Below, piece by piece: positions 1 through 8,453 of a stretch of 19,886 bases of DNA. Position numbers and translations under genes: made by a program. Origin of the DNA: Candidatus Sifarchaeum marinoarchaea (lineage in GTDB: Archaea > Asgardarchaeota > Sifarchaeia > Borrarchaeales > Borrarchaeaceae); NCBI GenBank assembly GCA_016294985.1, contig JAECRW010000011.1, positions 1 to 19,886 of the forward strand, given 5' to 3'. Positions within the stretch are counted from its first letter, which is position 1. Each line of letters opens with the position of its first letter. The notes under the pieces were generated by a model, which had not been told where the DNA came from, made no database searches, and saw only the letters and a program-made list of their open reading frames with translations.

Positions 1-432
1 GTTTTAGAACACCTGCCCACTCCTACAAATGCTTTAAAAGAACTGACGAGAATTTCAAAAGAATTAATCGTGGTTGCAGTCCCTCTTGCTGCGAATCCCC
101 CACTAAAAAGATTATTGACAAAATTGCGCTGGCTTAAAAGTACTCCTATCAATATACAAACGATTGCCGCAGAGAATGGAGTGAAAGAACTTCCAGAGCA
201 TGGTCATCTTCATAATTATTCTGTTGAGAGAATTAAGAAAGAACTAACAGAGCTTAAATTGCATAAAATTGAAAAAATAACTGTAATAAGTCAAGTAACA
301 GTGCCTTTGCGAGAAAAAGTTTTATCACGTTTTCCAAAACTTCTTCGTATTTTTATCCAGTTGGATAAACTCTTTAGCAAATTATTCCCAATTGGAAGAT
401 GGGGTGCCGTTGTGCTCGCTATCAGTCCTTAA
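1..432 (+). CDS. SAM-dependent methyltransferase, C-terminal part (5' truncated by window edge)
   Basis: The reading frame is open from base 1 and ends with TAA at 430-432, so only the last 143 residues are visible. The opening residues, VLEHLPTPTNALKELTRISK, match the motif after the SAM-binding core in class I methyltransferases of the Methyltransf_11 type (usually 'DVLEHLPDP..AL.E..RVLK'). A beta strand (LIVVAVP) follows. The SAM-binding glycine motif would lie outside the window, so function rests on the C-terminal pattern only. The tail is basic and has no membrane segment. It precedes a glycosyltransferase on the same strand, which suggests modification of a sugar or lipid intermediate. 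The substrate cannot be read from the sequence. Confidence 0.65.
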   Translation, partial: VLEHLPTPTNALKELTRISKELIVVAVPLAANPPLKRLLTKLRWLKSTPINIQTIAAENGVKELPEHGHLHNYSVERIKKELTELKLHKIEKITVISQVTVPLREKVLSRFPKLLRIFIQLDKLFSKLFPIGRWGAVVLAISP

Positions 433-530
433 CGAAGTCTTGACTGCTAAAAGCAGGTTCAAATTTAAAAGTATGACATAATGAGAATGCGGTGTCACAG
501 GATTAATTTCTATCGTTGGAGTAGTATTTG

Positions 531-1511
531 ATGACCAAAAAAACCGTTTCGGTTATTGTTACAGGTCTAAATGTTGAAAATACAATAGATGAATGCATCC
601 AATCGTTACTTCAAATAGACTATCCCAAGAATGCTTACGAAATCATTTATGTCGATGGTGGATCTACAGACAAAACTCTCAAAATAGTATCCACTTATCC
701 CATTCGTATCGTGCAAGAACACGGCGAATCACCAGCGTCAGGAAGGAATGCAGGGATTAAAAAAGCGACGGGCGAAATTATTGCATTTACAGATGCGGAC
801 TCTATTGTTGACGGAAATTGGTTGAATAAATTGCTTGAATGTTATGAAACTTCTGACATCGCAGGAGTGGGAGGAGTAATCCTGCCCTATCCCGAGAAAA
901 AATATTTTCCTCGCGCAGTGGGTTTCCTATTGCCCACAGGTTTTGGTTCCGCGGGTGCTAGAAATCCAGTTGTCTACGCAAAGAAACGATTTGTGGAACA
1001 CAATCCCACAAATAATGCCTCAATTAGGAAAAGTGTTTTGAACGAGGTCGGTTACTTCAATGAAGAACTAAAGGTAGCGGAAGATCTAGAACTGGATCTA
1101 AGGATTACGAAAGGGAATTACAAACTTGTTTATACTCCAGACGCAAAAGTTTGGCATCATCAGCGCACAGGACTTGGAAGCTTTATTCGACAAATGTATA
1201 ATTATGGACTCTGGAGAGCCTGGGCAGGGAAAAAGTATCGAGATCTCCTTAAGCCAAAGCATCTTTTGCCGTCTTTATTCATAATCATTATCATCAGTGG
1301 CGCGATATTATCCGCTGTTGTTTCTAAGTCATCATCTGTTTTAATATTACTTTCTTTAACATTATTTACTTATTTTTGCTTTGGGCTAATTACTGGTTAT
1401 ACAGTCTCACTGAAAAGTAAAGAAGCCAGCCATGTTTTAGTTATACCGCTTTTGGGATTTATAGAACATGTATCGTACGGTTTAGGTATATTACGCGGTC
1501 TAATCAAGTAA
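531..1511 (+). CDS. Glycosyltransferase family 2, membrane-anchored
   Basis: This is a GT-A fold inverting glycosyltransferase. The N-terminal domain has VSVIVTGLN, the nucleotide-binding DGGSTD (about residues 42-47) and the metal-binding TDADS (about 87-91), then an acidic ED pair in 'VAEDLELDLRI'. A QMYNYGLWRAW segment stands where processive relatives carry QxxRW, so the enzyme is probably not a classical processive synthase. The C-terminal third (about 245-320) has two or three hydrophobic helices, placing it at the inner face of the membrane. I chose ATG 531, with GGAG at 518-521 as ribosome binding site; an in-frame TTG at 528 directly precedes it. It likely moves a sugar from a nucleotide donor to a lipid carrier or a growing surface glycan. 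Donor and acceptor are unknown. Confidence 0.88.
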   Translation: MTKKTVSVIVTGLNVENTIDECIQSLLQIDYPKNAYEIIYVDGGSTDKTLKIVSTYPIRIVQEHGESPASGRNAGIKKATGEIIAFTDADSIVDGNWLNKLLECYETSDIAGVGGVILPYPEKKYFPRAVGFLLPTGFGSAGARNPVVYAKKRFVEHNPTNNASIRKSVLNEVGYFNEELKVAEDLELDLRITKGNYKLVYTPDAKVWHHQRTGLGSFIRQMYNYGLWRAWAGKKYRDLLKPKHLLPSLFIIIIISGAILSAVVSKSSSVLILLSLTLFTYFCFGLITGYTVSLKSKEASHVLVIPLLGFIEHVSYGLGILRGLIK

Positions 1512-1537
1512 AAACTAATAATTCAGTTTTAGAGAGT

Positions 1538-2992
1538 TTAGTTAAACTCTTGAGGATCAAACAGGTAGATCTCAATGAGACGTACTTGATGTATAATTTT
1601 GCAATGGGATGTCAACCAATCCTGGAATTCATGATCTGGGTCTATTCCATTTATTCTCCATTCATCAATAAACAACCATATACGTCTCTTAGAGTTCTTT
1701 GTCTTATCAAAATGAGTTTCACTTAGCTCATAGTCAACAAAATGTTCAAGATAATAATCAACTGGACTGACTGCAGTTGACACAACCATATCATTTGGTT
1801 CTATTCTTGACCTAACAAACAGGCAGGCAGATCTCCAATCTGGATGCTCACCATACTCGTAATAAAAAGATAATTTGGATATGGTGTCCATACTAAATAT
1901 TATGATCAGCAAAATTCCTATTGATAAGGCTATGTTTATCTGTATATCCTTCAGAGTTTTACCATGAAATCTTTTAGCAATCTCGTTTTTTATCTTCTTA
2001 ACAATTTCAACTAATAGAATTGATGTTAACAGAGCATATGCTGGTAACGTAAAGAGCAAATAACGTACGACAATATTCATCCTGGGAACCAGTAATGAAA
2101 GTGTGAGGAATGGAATTGCTTCATATAAGATCAGTAGTAGGAAACTCGCTTTGTTCTTTTTTAAGACTATTAAAATTGCCCCAAGGATAGAGAAAACCGG
2201 TAAAATTGGCCTCAACTCTGTAATAAAGAATTTCGAAATAAATTGTGTAATCGTGGGCTCACCCCACATAGCTCCTCCTACCCCAGAAATAACTTCTCCA
2301 AGCTTACCTGCTATTACTTCGGGAATAACACTGAAAAACGATGGTGCACAGAGGACAAAGAAGAATTCAAAGAAAATCAGGAGTTGTCCGAAATTGATAT
2401 GTGGTCTAGTCTTGTCGAAAAATCTCAGTGAAATTAACCAAATGACAAGTATTACTGGGATAAAAATGGCAAAGAAATGCGTATAATATGCTAAGGTCAT
2501 AGACATAGCTGAAAACACGTAAAACGTAAGATTTTCTTTATATATTGCATGATAAAAGAAGTATAAGGCTAGGATGGTAAAAAAAGTTAATTCGGTGTAC
2601 ATTCTTGCCTCTTGGGACCATCGAATATGCCATGGGGATATTGAAATGATGAAAGATGCCACCAATCCTTCCTTTTCGCTGAAGAGTTGTCTTCCAAAAA
2701 GATAAACCACAGGAATTGTTGCGATCCCAAAAAGACAAGAGGGAAGTCGAGCTATGAATTCATTTTCTCCAAATGTCTCAATGAAGTACAAAAGTATGAT
2801 AAATGAAACAGGGGGATGGCCTTCACCGTAGTATCCGCGTTTAGCGTAATTAATAGACGCAATCTCATCAACCCAAAAACTTTGAGCACCTAGCTTGTAG
2901 AATCGTAAAATAATTCCTAAAATTATCACTAAAACGAGCGCGATGTTAGTTATTTTCCAATTGCGTAATCTTCCTAGGTTCAAAGATAACAT
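1538..2992 (-). CDS. GT39-like membrane glycosyltransferase (PMT/ArnT superfamily), paralog A
   Basis: This is a GT-C fold enzyme of about 484 residues with roughly ten hydrophobic helices. Such enzymes take sugar from a polyprenyl-phosphate donor on the outer side of the membrane. After the first helix comes RFYKLG then FWVDEIASI; the DE pair (residues 42-43 from ATG 2992) is the expected catalytic acidic motif of the first external loop, followed by GHPP. SPWHIRWSQEARMYTE is another family landmark. The C-terminal 100 residues form a soluble domain. GTG 3001 is an alternative start, and neither start has a clear SD. The gene converges on the GT2 gene, 26 bp away. It closely resembles the gene at 10661-12181 over its whole length, including the block PSCLFGIATIP, but has a single, normal acidic loop. 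Confidence 0.87.
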   Translation of the reverse strand: MLSLNLGRLRNWKITNIALVLVIILGIILRFYKLGAQSFWVDEIASINYAKRGYYGEGHPPVSFIILLYFIETFGENEFIARLPSCLFGIATIPVVYLFGRQLFSEKEGLVASFIISISPWHIRWSQEARMYTELTFFTILALYFFYHAIYKENLTFYVFSAMSMTLAYYTHFFAIFIPVILVIWLISLRFFDKTRPHINFGQLLIFFEFFFVLCAPSFFSVIPEVIAGKLGEVISGVGGAMWGEPTITQFISKFFITELRPILPVFSILGAILIVLKKNKASFLLLILYEAIPFLTLSLLVPRMNIVVRYLLFTLPAYALLTSILLVEIVKKIKNEIAKRFHGKTLKDIQINIALSIGILLIIIFSMDTISKLSFYYEYGEHPDWRSACLFVRSRIEPNDMVVSTAVSPVDYYLEHFVDYELSETHFDKTKNSKRRIWLFIDEWRINGIDPDHEFQDWLTSHCKIIHQVRLIEIYLFDPQEFN

Positions 2993-3126
2993 TGAAATCA
3001 CTAAACTGTTCTATTTGACAAAGGTTAAATTTTAGCAAAGTATCTCCGATGGGGTAAATGAAAGAATTCATTTACACTTAAGAGACAAATACCCATTTAA
3101 ACAATATTAATCGAAAGAGGAGTATA

Positions 3127-4674
3127 ATGACTCTAGATCAAAAGCATCAGGATTTCTTAATGATTATTGCTATTTTCATAATAGGCTTTCTCATTCGTTT
3201 AATTAATTTAAAATATGCTCTTTTTCCGGATGAACTTATTTGGATTGTTAGAAGTAGGAAGTTTTTTCAAGCGCTAATCGATTGGAAGCCAAGCAGGACA
3301 TTTATAACTGCGCATCCTGGCGTAACAACCATGTTTTTTGCTGGATTAGTTCTTTATTATTTACCTAATACTTTAGATGTACTCACCTACGTCCGGCTTC
3401 CCTTTTGCATATTCGGTGCCGCTAGTTGTTCTCTGGTCTATTTGATAGGAAAGTCAATGTTCAATCGAGAACGCGGACTAATTGCCGCTTTAATGCTTAC
3501 CTTTGAACCATTTTACATTGGAATAACTAGGATAATTCATCTCGATGGGCTGTTGACGTTTTTTTTCACACTTACTTTATACTTCTTTTGGTTAGGAATA
3601 ACGCAAAAAAAACAGAAGTATATTATACTTTGTGGAATCTCACTGGGCTTAACCGCCTTGACTAAATCTCCTGCGATTTTTCTCATACCCATTTTATTGG
3701 TTTGGATTTTTTTACTGAAAAACTCTACTGAACTAAACTCTCGGCAGTCTATTTGGTTCTTGATGATAGTATTTTTAAGTAGCGTATTAACCTTTTTTAT
3801 TCTGTGGCCTGGAATATGGGATCTTACAAGATTTTTTGATAATATTGAATTTGCATTGTTAGCATATGGCCCAACCTATTCAGGACATGAAACTGAGATC
3901 TTTTTTCTAGGATATAACAGCAGGGCTCCTCCCTTCTATTTCTACCCGATAATCTTGATACTACGTTTGAGCACTGGAACACTGATTTGTCTTATCATCT
4001 CTCTTATTTTATATGCTCATAGACTACGTAAAAATGATTTGGTATTAGAGGAAACGTTATTTTTACTTGCTACTATTATTTTCATTGTAGGACTCTCATT
4101 GATAGGCAAAAAGGCAGATCGATATTTAATACCAATTTGGCCAATCCTAATTTTAACTTCTTCCAGTGGTTTTCAAACTATCCTTAACTCATCTAGAGAG
4201 TTTTTCAATTCTTTTGGGTATTTTAAAAATAAGCAGTTAGTACCTAAATTGATTATTGGCTTTGTGATAGTATTGCCAGCCGCGCTTTGGAACTTTAGAT
4301 ATCAACCCTTCTATGTTTTCTATTTCAATGATTTTACAGGAGGTTTAAAAGGCGGATCAAAACTATCCACCACTTATACTTCCGAAGGATCGAGATTAGT
4401 TGCAGAATATCTGTCCAATAAATCTAATAGTCTTGCTATTGCTTGTCCATACGCTCCTGGCACACTCGATTACTTCTATGAGGGTGGAAGAGTAACACCA
4501 TTACCAGGAACTATTGACCTCCTCTATAGACATTATGATTATGTAGTATTTCATCTTACCTGGGTACAACGCTGGGGAAATGGCAATACTATTTGGCTTC
4601 ATTTTCAAGAGAAAAATCCTGAATGGACAATTATAGTGCAAGGTGTGATTATAATATGGGTCTTTAATGTCTGA
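3127..4674 (+). CDS. GT39-like membrane glycosyltransferase, paralog B
   Basis: This 515-residue GT-C membrane protein carries the family signature LFPDELIW (DE at residues 35-36) after the first helix, then a TAHPG element. Around residue 135 it has TRIIHLDGLL, a pattern seen in protein mannosyltransferase-like GT39 proteins. Hydrophobic helices continue to about residue 390. The lumenal tail begins with YFNDFTGGLKGG, resembling the common 'YYNPLxGG' motif of archaeal GT39 proteins. The start is firm: GAGGAG lies at 3117-3122, 4 nt before ATG 3127. It is diverged from paralogs A and C and belongs to another GT39 subgroup. It is transcribed away from paralog A across a 134-bp gap. It likely glycosylates a surface protein or lipid-linked glycan; the acceptor is unknown. 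Confidence 0.85.
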   Translation: MTLDQKHQDFLMIIAIFIIGFLIRLINLKYALFPDELIWIVRSRKFFQALIDWKPSRTFITAHPGVTTMFFAGLVLYYLPNTLDVLTYVRLPFCIFGAASCSLVYLIGKSMFNRERGLIAALMLTFEPFYIGITRIIHLDGLLTFFFTLTLYFFWLGITQKKQKYIILCGISLGLTALTKSPAIFLIPILLVWIFLLKNSTELNSRQSIWFLMIVFLSSVLTFFILWPGIWDLTRFFDNIEFALLAYGPTYSGHETEIFFLGYNSRAPPFYFYPIILILRLSTGTLICLIISLILYAHRLRKNDLVLEETLFLLATIIFIVGLSLIGKKADRYLIPIWPILILTSSSGFQTILNSSREFFNSFGYFKNKQLVPKLIIGFVIVLPAALWNFRYQPFYVFYFNDFTGGLKGGSKLSTTYTSEGSRLVAEYLSNKSNSLAIACPYAPGTLDYFYEGGRVTPLPGTIDLLYRHYDYVVFHLTWVQRWGNGNTIWLHFQEKNPEWTIIVQGVIIIWVFNV

Positions 4675-4712
4675 ATATGAAGTAAAAACCATATAGAAAA
4701 AATTAAATCTTT

Positions 4713-4720
4713 AAAAAAAA
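4713..4720 (-). terminator. Possible U-tract terminator of the phosphatase-NAD kinase operon
   Basis: A run of eight A on the plus strand reads as eight T on the minus strand, 26 bases beyond the nadK stop codon. Archaeal terminators are often plain T-tracts. The gap separates two converging genes (stops at 4674 and 4746). Confidence 0.4.
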
Positions 4721-4745
4721 CTGGTGTTAAAGAATAAGAGCGAGG

Positions 4746-5627
4746 TCACAATCCTCTGGAAACTGTTAGTTTTTTGAAAACACGATCATAAAAATCAGTT
4801 ATACCTTTAAAACGTATGAATCTCGCAGTATTTTCTGATTTGAAAATAGTTAGGACATCTCCAGGGTGAATTTCTTTGTCAAAAGAGTGACCGTCCATTA
4901 CAATTTGTGCACTAGGCTCTTTAATAGTTACTTGGATTTTGCTTGAAGTAGGAACAACAACTGGAACTCTATATGACAATTCTAAGGGATTGACGCATTT
5001 AATAATAAAGGCATTAAGACTCGGGGTTATTATTGGTCCTCCTGCAGATAATGAATGTGCTGTAGAACCAGTTGTTGTGGAAGCAATCAATGCATCAAGA
5101 TACGTATCAACGACAAGTGTGTTATCAATGTGAACTTTGAGATTTAACATTGGGGTGGCCACTCCTAATGGCTTACTGCTCGTGATTACAATTTCGTTCA
5201 AAGCGTCAGGTAAGCGAAGTTCTTCATTTAGTTTTGCAGTTATTTTATCTCGCAGTTCTAAGGTATAATTACCTCCTAAAATCTGGTTAACTGCATCTTT
5301 TGCTTCCTCTGGTTTTATTTCTGTCATAAAGCCAACCTTTTTTCGAGAAAAATCGATAGCCAGAATGGGAATTAAGGAATTTATAAGCTGACTACATGCA
5401 TATAAAATCGATCCATCGCCGCCTGCAACGATTAAAAGATCCAAATCGTCAAGTTCTTTAAGGTCGACGGCAAGTTTCTTAAAGTTTACTTTTTTGGCGA
5501 CGTTTTGTTCGAGGAAAACTGTTAATCCTAACTCTTGAAGGAACTTCACAAAGTTCTTTATGAATTTCATTGCTTCTTCATAATTTGGAGGAGCTGTTAA
5601 TGCAACACGCTTAATCAATATTGTCAA
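4746..5627 (-). CDS. nadK: NAD kinase
   Basis: Phosphorylates NAD to NADP with ATP or polyphosphate. The 293-residue length is typical. The nucleotide-binding GGDGS is at residues 69-73, an NE pair at 144-145, and the long family signature TTTGSTAHSLSAGGPI at 184-199. The segment after the first motif reads AIDFSRKKVGFMTE where most family members have 'GINxGxLGFLTE', so that loop has diverged. Translation probably starts at TTG 5627, inside a TTGA that overlaps the stop of the upstream phosphatase gene by 4 nt, implying coupled translation. A TTG at 5618 is an alternative start. The order phosphatase then kinase is that of the fused MJ0917 protein of Methanocaldococcus (NADP phosphatase plus NAD kinase), so the pair may set the NAD/NADP balance. 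Confidence 0.93.
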   Translation of the reverse strand: MTILIKRVALTAPPNYEEAMKFIKNFVKFLQELGLTVFLEQNVAKKVNFKKLAVDLKELDDLDLLIVAGGDGSILYACSQLINSLIPILAIDFSRKKVGFMTEIKPEEAKDAVNQILGGNYTLELRDKITAKLNEELRLPDALNEIVITSSKPLGVATPMLNLKVHIDNTLVVDTYLDALIASTTTGSTAHSLSAGGPIITPSLNAFIIKCVNPLELSYRVPVVVPTSSKIQVTIKEPSAQIVMDGHSFDKEIHPGDVLTIFKSENTARFIRFKGITDFYDRVFKKLTVSRGL

Positions 5628-6391
5628 CCCAATAAATTGATAATTTCTTGGTGTAATGAATGATTAGTCGCACAAACAAGTGAATATCTTTCTAATAAAT
5701 CATAAACGTTGGAAGTTAAAAGGTTTCCTTCCATATCTGTTATTATGCCTCCAGCTTCTTCAATAAACAATTTTGCTGCCGCAATATCCATCACCTTTAA
5801 ACTGCCACGAGTATCTATAAGGGCATCTAACAAACCCGTCGCAGTATAACATATTTCAAGGGCAATTGAACCAAATAAACGTGTTTTATATGCCCGAGAG
5901 ACAACAGGATTGACTTTTTCAAGATCTATGTCATAAAAATACATACTTACGATTGCTTCGCTTAATTGCTCTTTTATTGGGTGAGGAGATATTGGCATAC
6001 CGTCAACCTTAATGTCTCTTCCCTTCTCGACTTCAAACAGATTATATTTAAATAAAAGCGGCGCTCTAACTATCCCCGCAACGACATCATTAAGTGTCAT
6101 CCCGTCAAGCATCGCAAGACTTAAAGAAAAAAATGGAACCCCACGGCTTGCATTTGTGCTTCCATCAATAGGATCTATGATGAGCGTGTATCTTGGATCA
6201 TCTCCAAAGGTGAAGGATCCGCTTTCTTCACTGATGAGCTTAATAGATACATCATTCTTCTGTAAAAAGTTAATGCATGCATCTTCAGCAATTTTGTCAA
6301 TACCTTTCGTAGTTTGCCCGTATATATTTTCTCCAATTTCTTTGTATGCTTCCGAAGTCCCTATAACAGGCTTGACTGCCTGCCATATCAC
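5624..6391 (-). CDS. suhB: Inositol-monophosphatase-family phosphatase (IMPase/FBPase/NADP phosphatase)
   Basis: This is a metal-dependent sugar phosphatase. Catalytic motifs are SEESG (residues 54-58), DPIDGSTN (73-80, metal-binding aspartates) and MDIAAAKLFIEEAGG (201-215), where D202 matches the third metal-site aspartate (often 'WDxAAG'). Archaeal members hydrolyse inositol-1-phosphate and fructose-1,6-bisphosphate, and the MJ0917 N-terminal domain hydrolyses NADP. Adjacency to nadK makes NADP phosphatase a serious option, by inference. I use GTG 6391. The frame stays open for about 17 codons upstream without ATG, GTG or TTG, and GAGGTGAT overlaps the chosen start instead of preceding it, so the exact N-terminus is uncertain. 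The preceding residues would lengthen the first helix. Confidence 0.9.
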   Translation of the reverse strand: MIWQAVKPVIGTSEAYKEIGENIYGQTTKGIDKIAEDACINFLQKNDVSIKLISEESGSFTFGDDPRYTLIIDPIDGSTNASRGVPFFSLSLAMLDGMTLNDVVAGIVRAPLLFKYNLFEVEKGRDIKVDGMPISPHPIKEQLSEAIVSMYFYDIDLEKVNPVVSRAYKTRLFGSIALEICYTATGLLDALIDTRGSLKVMDIAAAKLFIEEAGGIITDMEGNLLTSNVYDLLERYSLVCATNHSLHQEIINLLG

Positions 6392-6487
6392 CTCAGAGAG
6401 TTCTTTAAGGAATAACGAAATATCTTGGGTAAGAGAAATTTATATCACCTTTTCACGTAACGCTAATTAACAAATTCCTAAGAAGTC

Positions 6488-6495
6488 TTTATAAA
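6488..6495 (+). promoter_or_regulatory. TATA box for the aIF5A transcript
   Basis: TTTATAAA is a near-ideal archaeal TATA box. With the usual spacing of about 25 bases, transcription would begin around 6515-6520, giving a leader of roughly 135 nt before aIF5A. Confidence 0.55.
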
Positions 6496-6520
6496 AGATT
6501 CATGTTAAAAACGATTCATC

Positions 6521-6532
6521 AGGAGGACTCCT
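6521..6532 (+). promoter_or_regulatory. AGGAGGACTCCT inverted repeat with strong SD in the aIF5A leader
   Basis: AGGAG and CTCCT form an inverted repeat around a 2-nt centre, just downstream of the predicted transcription start. The left arm is also a strong ribosome binding site for a short ORF starting at TTG 6532. It could be an operator near the start site, a ribosome binding site, or both. Confidence 0.4.
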
Positions 6533-6594
6533 TGCTAAATTCAAGCGACATTGGGAGAAATTTTATCAATGAGACTAGAAAGATGTGCTTGTAG
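6532..6594 (+). CDS. Possible 20-residue upstream ORF (leader peptide) of aIF5A
   Basis: GGAGG at 6522-6526 is followed after 5 nt by TTG 6532, opening a 20-codon frame that ends with TAG at 6592-6594. The peptide would be MLNSSDIGRNFINETRKMCL, with no proline run and no recognised domain. It sits between the TATA box and aIF5A, 59 bases upstream of the aIF5A start. The SD is better than many in the window, so ribosomes may bind here. Whether the peptide is made or regulates aIF5A is unknown; the match could be chance. Confidence 0.35.
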   Translation: MLNSSDIGRNFINETRKMCL

Positions 6595-6653
6595 TCAAAG
6601 GCTTTTTGACAATCTCTCTGAATTCCCCCACAGTTGATTACGAGGTGAAAGAA

Positions 6654-7061
6654 ATGAGCAAAAAACCAGTTGAAGTAGGTTCTTTGAAAGTAGGACGATA
6701 TCTTATTATTACTGAAGGTGGGATGGATCATCCGTGTAAAATCCTAACCCTCGACCGTTCTAAACCGGGAAAACATGGATCGGCAAAAGCCCGGATTACG
6801 GCAGTAGGTGTTTTCGATGGAGTTAAACGGACGATCGTATCGCCAGTTTCAGCTAAAATACAAGTGCCAGTAATAGATAAGCGAACCGGACAGGTTATCT
6901 CCGTAAATCCATTTATGATAATGGATCTTGAAGATTATTCTAACTTTGAATTAGAAATGCCTGAAGATGAAGAACTCGCCTCAAAAATTGCAGAAGGTAT
7001 AACAGTAGAATATTGGAATATCCTCGATAAAAAGAAAATTATGAGGATAAAGTCCTCATAG
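6654..7061 (+). CDS. eif5a: Translation initiation factor aIF5A
   Basis: This is the archaeal counterpart of eIF5A and EF-P, which helps ribosomes through difficult peptide bonds such as proline runs. The protein has 135 residues, the usual archaeal size. It begins MSKKPVEVGSLKVGRYLIIT. The hypusination loop is SKPGKHGSAKARI, and the lysine of GKHG (K40) is the residue expected to be converted to hypusine or deoxyhypusine. The C-terminal OB-fold domain follows (about 70-135). ATG 6654 is supported by GAGGTGA at 6643-6649, 4 nt upstream, and by the family N-terminus. The frame stays open upstream to 6585, but those residues do not look like the family. The gene is divergent from the phosphatase-nadK operon. 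Confidence 0.96.
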   Translation: MSKKPVEVGSLKVGRYLIITEGGMDHPCKILTLDRSKPGKHGSAKARITAVGVFDGVKRTIVSPVSAKIQVPVIDKRTGQVISVNPFMIMDLEDYSNFELEMPEDEELASKIAEGITVEYWNILDKKKIMRIKSS

Positions 7062-7300
7062 AGTTCTTTTTTATCAAAATATCAGCTTTCATAGAGTTCG
7101 TCATTGGAGTGTTTTGCATTCCTCTGTAAGCCCTTTGTCATCATCTTAATAACATGAATTTTAGAGTAATAAAAAGGTTTATTGTTGTTCAATACAAAAT
7201 GGTGTTCTAACATTCTAAACAGAAACCTTGATAAAAACATCAACTGATTACACCAAATAAGTTAGTTCAGTAAATGGTTACAGAGTTGGAGGCTAAAAGG
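7062..7300 (+). other. Intergenic region between aIF5A and the sugar-nucleotide cassette
   Basis: A T-tract (TTCTTTTTTA, 7064-7073) directly after the aIF5A stop is a plausible terminator. The remainder is AT-rich and noncoding. AATAAAAAGG near 7168-7177 is only a weak TATA candidate for the next gene. I see no RNA gene or repeat here. Confidence 0.4.
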
Positions 7301-8425
7301 TTGATAAGTGCGCTGATCCTCGCGGGTGGATTTGGAACTCGTTTAAGACCATTAACTTGTACACGTCCAAAAACTCTTTTCCCATTAGGAAATAAACCGC
7401 TAAGCGAAATATTGGTTGACAGACTTGTAAAGAGCGGTGTAGAGCGTGTTATTTATGCAGTAAATTACCAAGCTGAACTAATTATGCAATATTTCGGTAA
7501 TGGAGATAAATGGGGTATCGATATAAAATATGCTAAAGAAAAAAGACCCCTTGGCACAGGTGGTCCCATTAAAAATGCGCAGCATTTGCTAGATGACTCT
7601 CCATTCTTTGTGCTGAACGGTGATGTTATATCCAACATTGATTACAGGGATATGCTGAATTTTCATATGCAACGAAATAAAGCGTTTGGCACAATAGCAC
7701 TTCATCCAGTTGAAGATCCCTCTCGTTATGGTGCAGTTGAATTAGATCATGCACATAGAATTCTAAGATTTGTAGAAAAACCAGAACCAGGAGAGGAACC
7801 AAGTAATTTGATTAATGCTGGTACCTATGTGCTTGATCCAGAAGTTTTTGAATATATTCCAGAGAATAAACCCTTTTCTATCGAAAGAAAAGTCTTTCCA
7901 GTTTTCGCTGACCAAAGGAAACTATATGGGTATCAATTTAATGATATATGGCTTGATATGGGGAAACCTGCTGATTATTTACAGGCGAATAAATACGTTC
8001 TTGATCATTTTTTAGAGAAAACTCATTCAAGTTCAAATAAGAAGGCTTTTATTAGTTCCTCTGCCGAAATAGAAGAACCTGTACATATTAACTCGTCTAT
8101 TGCTATTGGAGATAATGTGAAGATAGCTAGAGATACTCATATAGGACCCTATGTGTGTATTGGGGATGATGTAACCATCGGTCAGGGTTGTCGAATAGAG
8201 AACGCAATTATATTTCCAGATGTTCAAATCGATTCATTTAGTTCCATAAATAATTGTATCGTGGGAGAGGCCGCAACACTCGGTCGTTGGGTTAAAATTG
8301 AGGGTTTAACAATTATTGGTGATTATTGTACTATTACAGATAATGTCACTTTAACTTCAGATGTAACAATCTGTCCATGGAAAACTGTGTCAGAAAGTAT
8401 AATCAAACCGATGACAATTATGTAA
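7301..8425 (+). CDS. Sugar-1-phosphate nucleotidylyltransferase with beta-helix tail (GMP-mannose pyrophosphorylase-like)
   Basis: Activates a sugar-1-phosphate with a nucleoside triphosphate to give an NDP-sugar. The signature LILAGGFGTRLRPLT (about residues 5-19) is the NTP-binding loop; later come LGTGGPI, VLNGDVI and the FVEKP sugar-binding motif. From about residue 245 hexapeptide repeats ([IV]G-type turns) form a left-handed beta-helix. The pattern TRPKTLFPLGNKPL and the tail resemble mannose-1-phosphate guanylyltransferases, but the base and sugar cannot be fixed by eye. I start at TTG 7301 because GGAGG at 7288-7292 lies 8 nt upstream and the protein then begins MISALILAGG, the normal family N-terminus. 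An upstream in-frame ATG at 7274 would add nine residues and has no SD. It heads a same-strand run with the next three genes. Confidence 0.88.
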   Translation: MISALILAGGFGTRLRPLTCTRPKTLFPLGNKPLSEILVDRLVKSGVERVIYAVNYQAELIMQYFGNGDKWGIDIKYAKEKRPLGTGGPIKNAQHLLDDSPFFVLNGDVISNIDYRDMLNFHMQRNKAFGTIALHPVEDPSRYGAVELDHAHRILRFVEKPEPGEEPSNLINAGTYVLDPEVFEYIPENKPFSIERKVFPVFADQRKLYGYQFNDIWLDMGKPADYLQANKYVLDHFLEKTHSSSNKKAFISSSAEIEEPVHINSSIAIGDNVKIARDTHIGPYVCIGDDVTIGQGCRIENAIIFPDVQIDSFSSINNCIVGEAATLGRWVKIEGLTIIGDYCTITDNVTLTSDVTICPWKTVSESIIKPMTIM

Positions 8426-8453
8426 AAATAGTATCTTTGTGAGGGAATGACGA

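Noticed and set aside
2103..2486. 127-residue plus-strand ORF
   Set aside because: It is antisense to the GT39-like paralog A and has no recognisable motif or SD.
6012..6470. 152-residue plus-strand ORF
   Set aside because: It is antisense to the phosphatase gene, whose catalytic motifs are complete; low-complexity Ser-rich composition marks it as a shadow.
6585..6653. Extended N-terminus of aIF5A from GTG 6585
   Set aside because: The extra 23 residues are unlike the family, and ATG 6654 has its own GAGGTGA SD.
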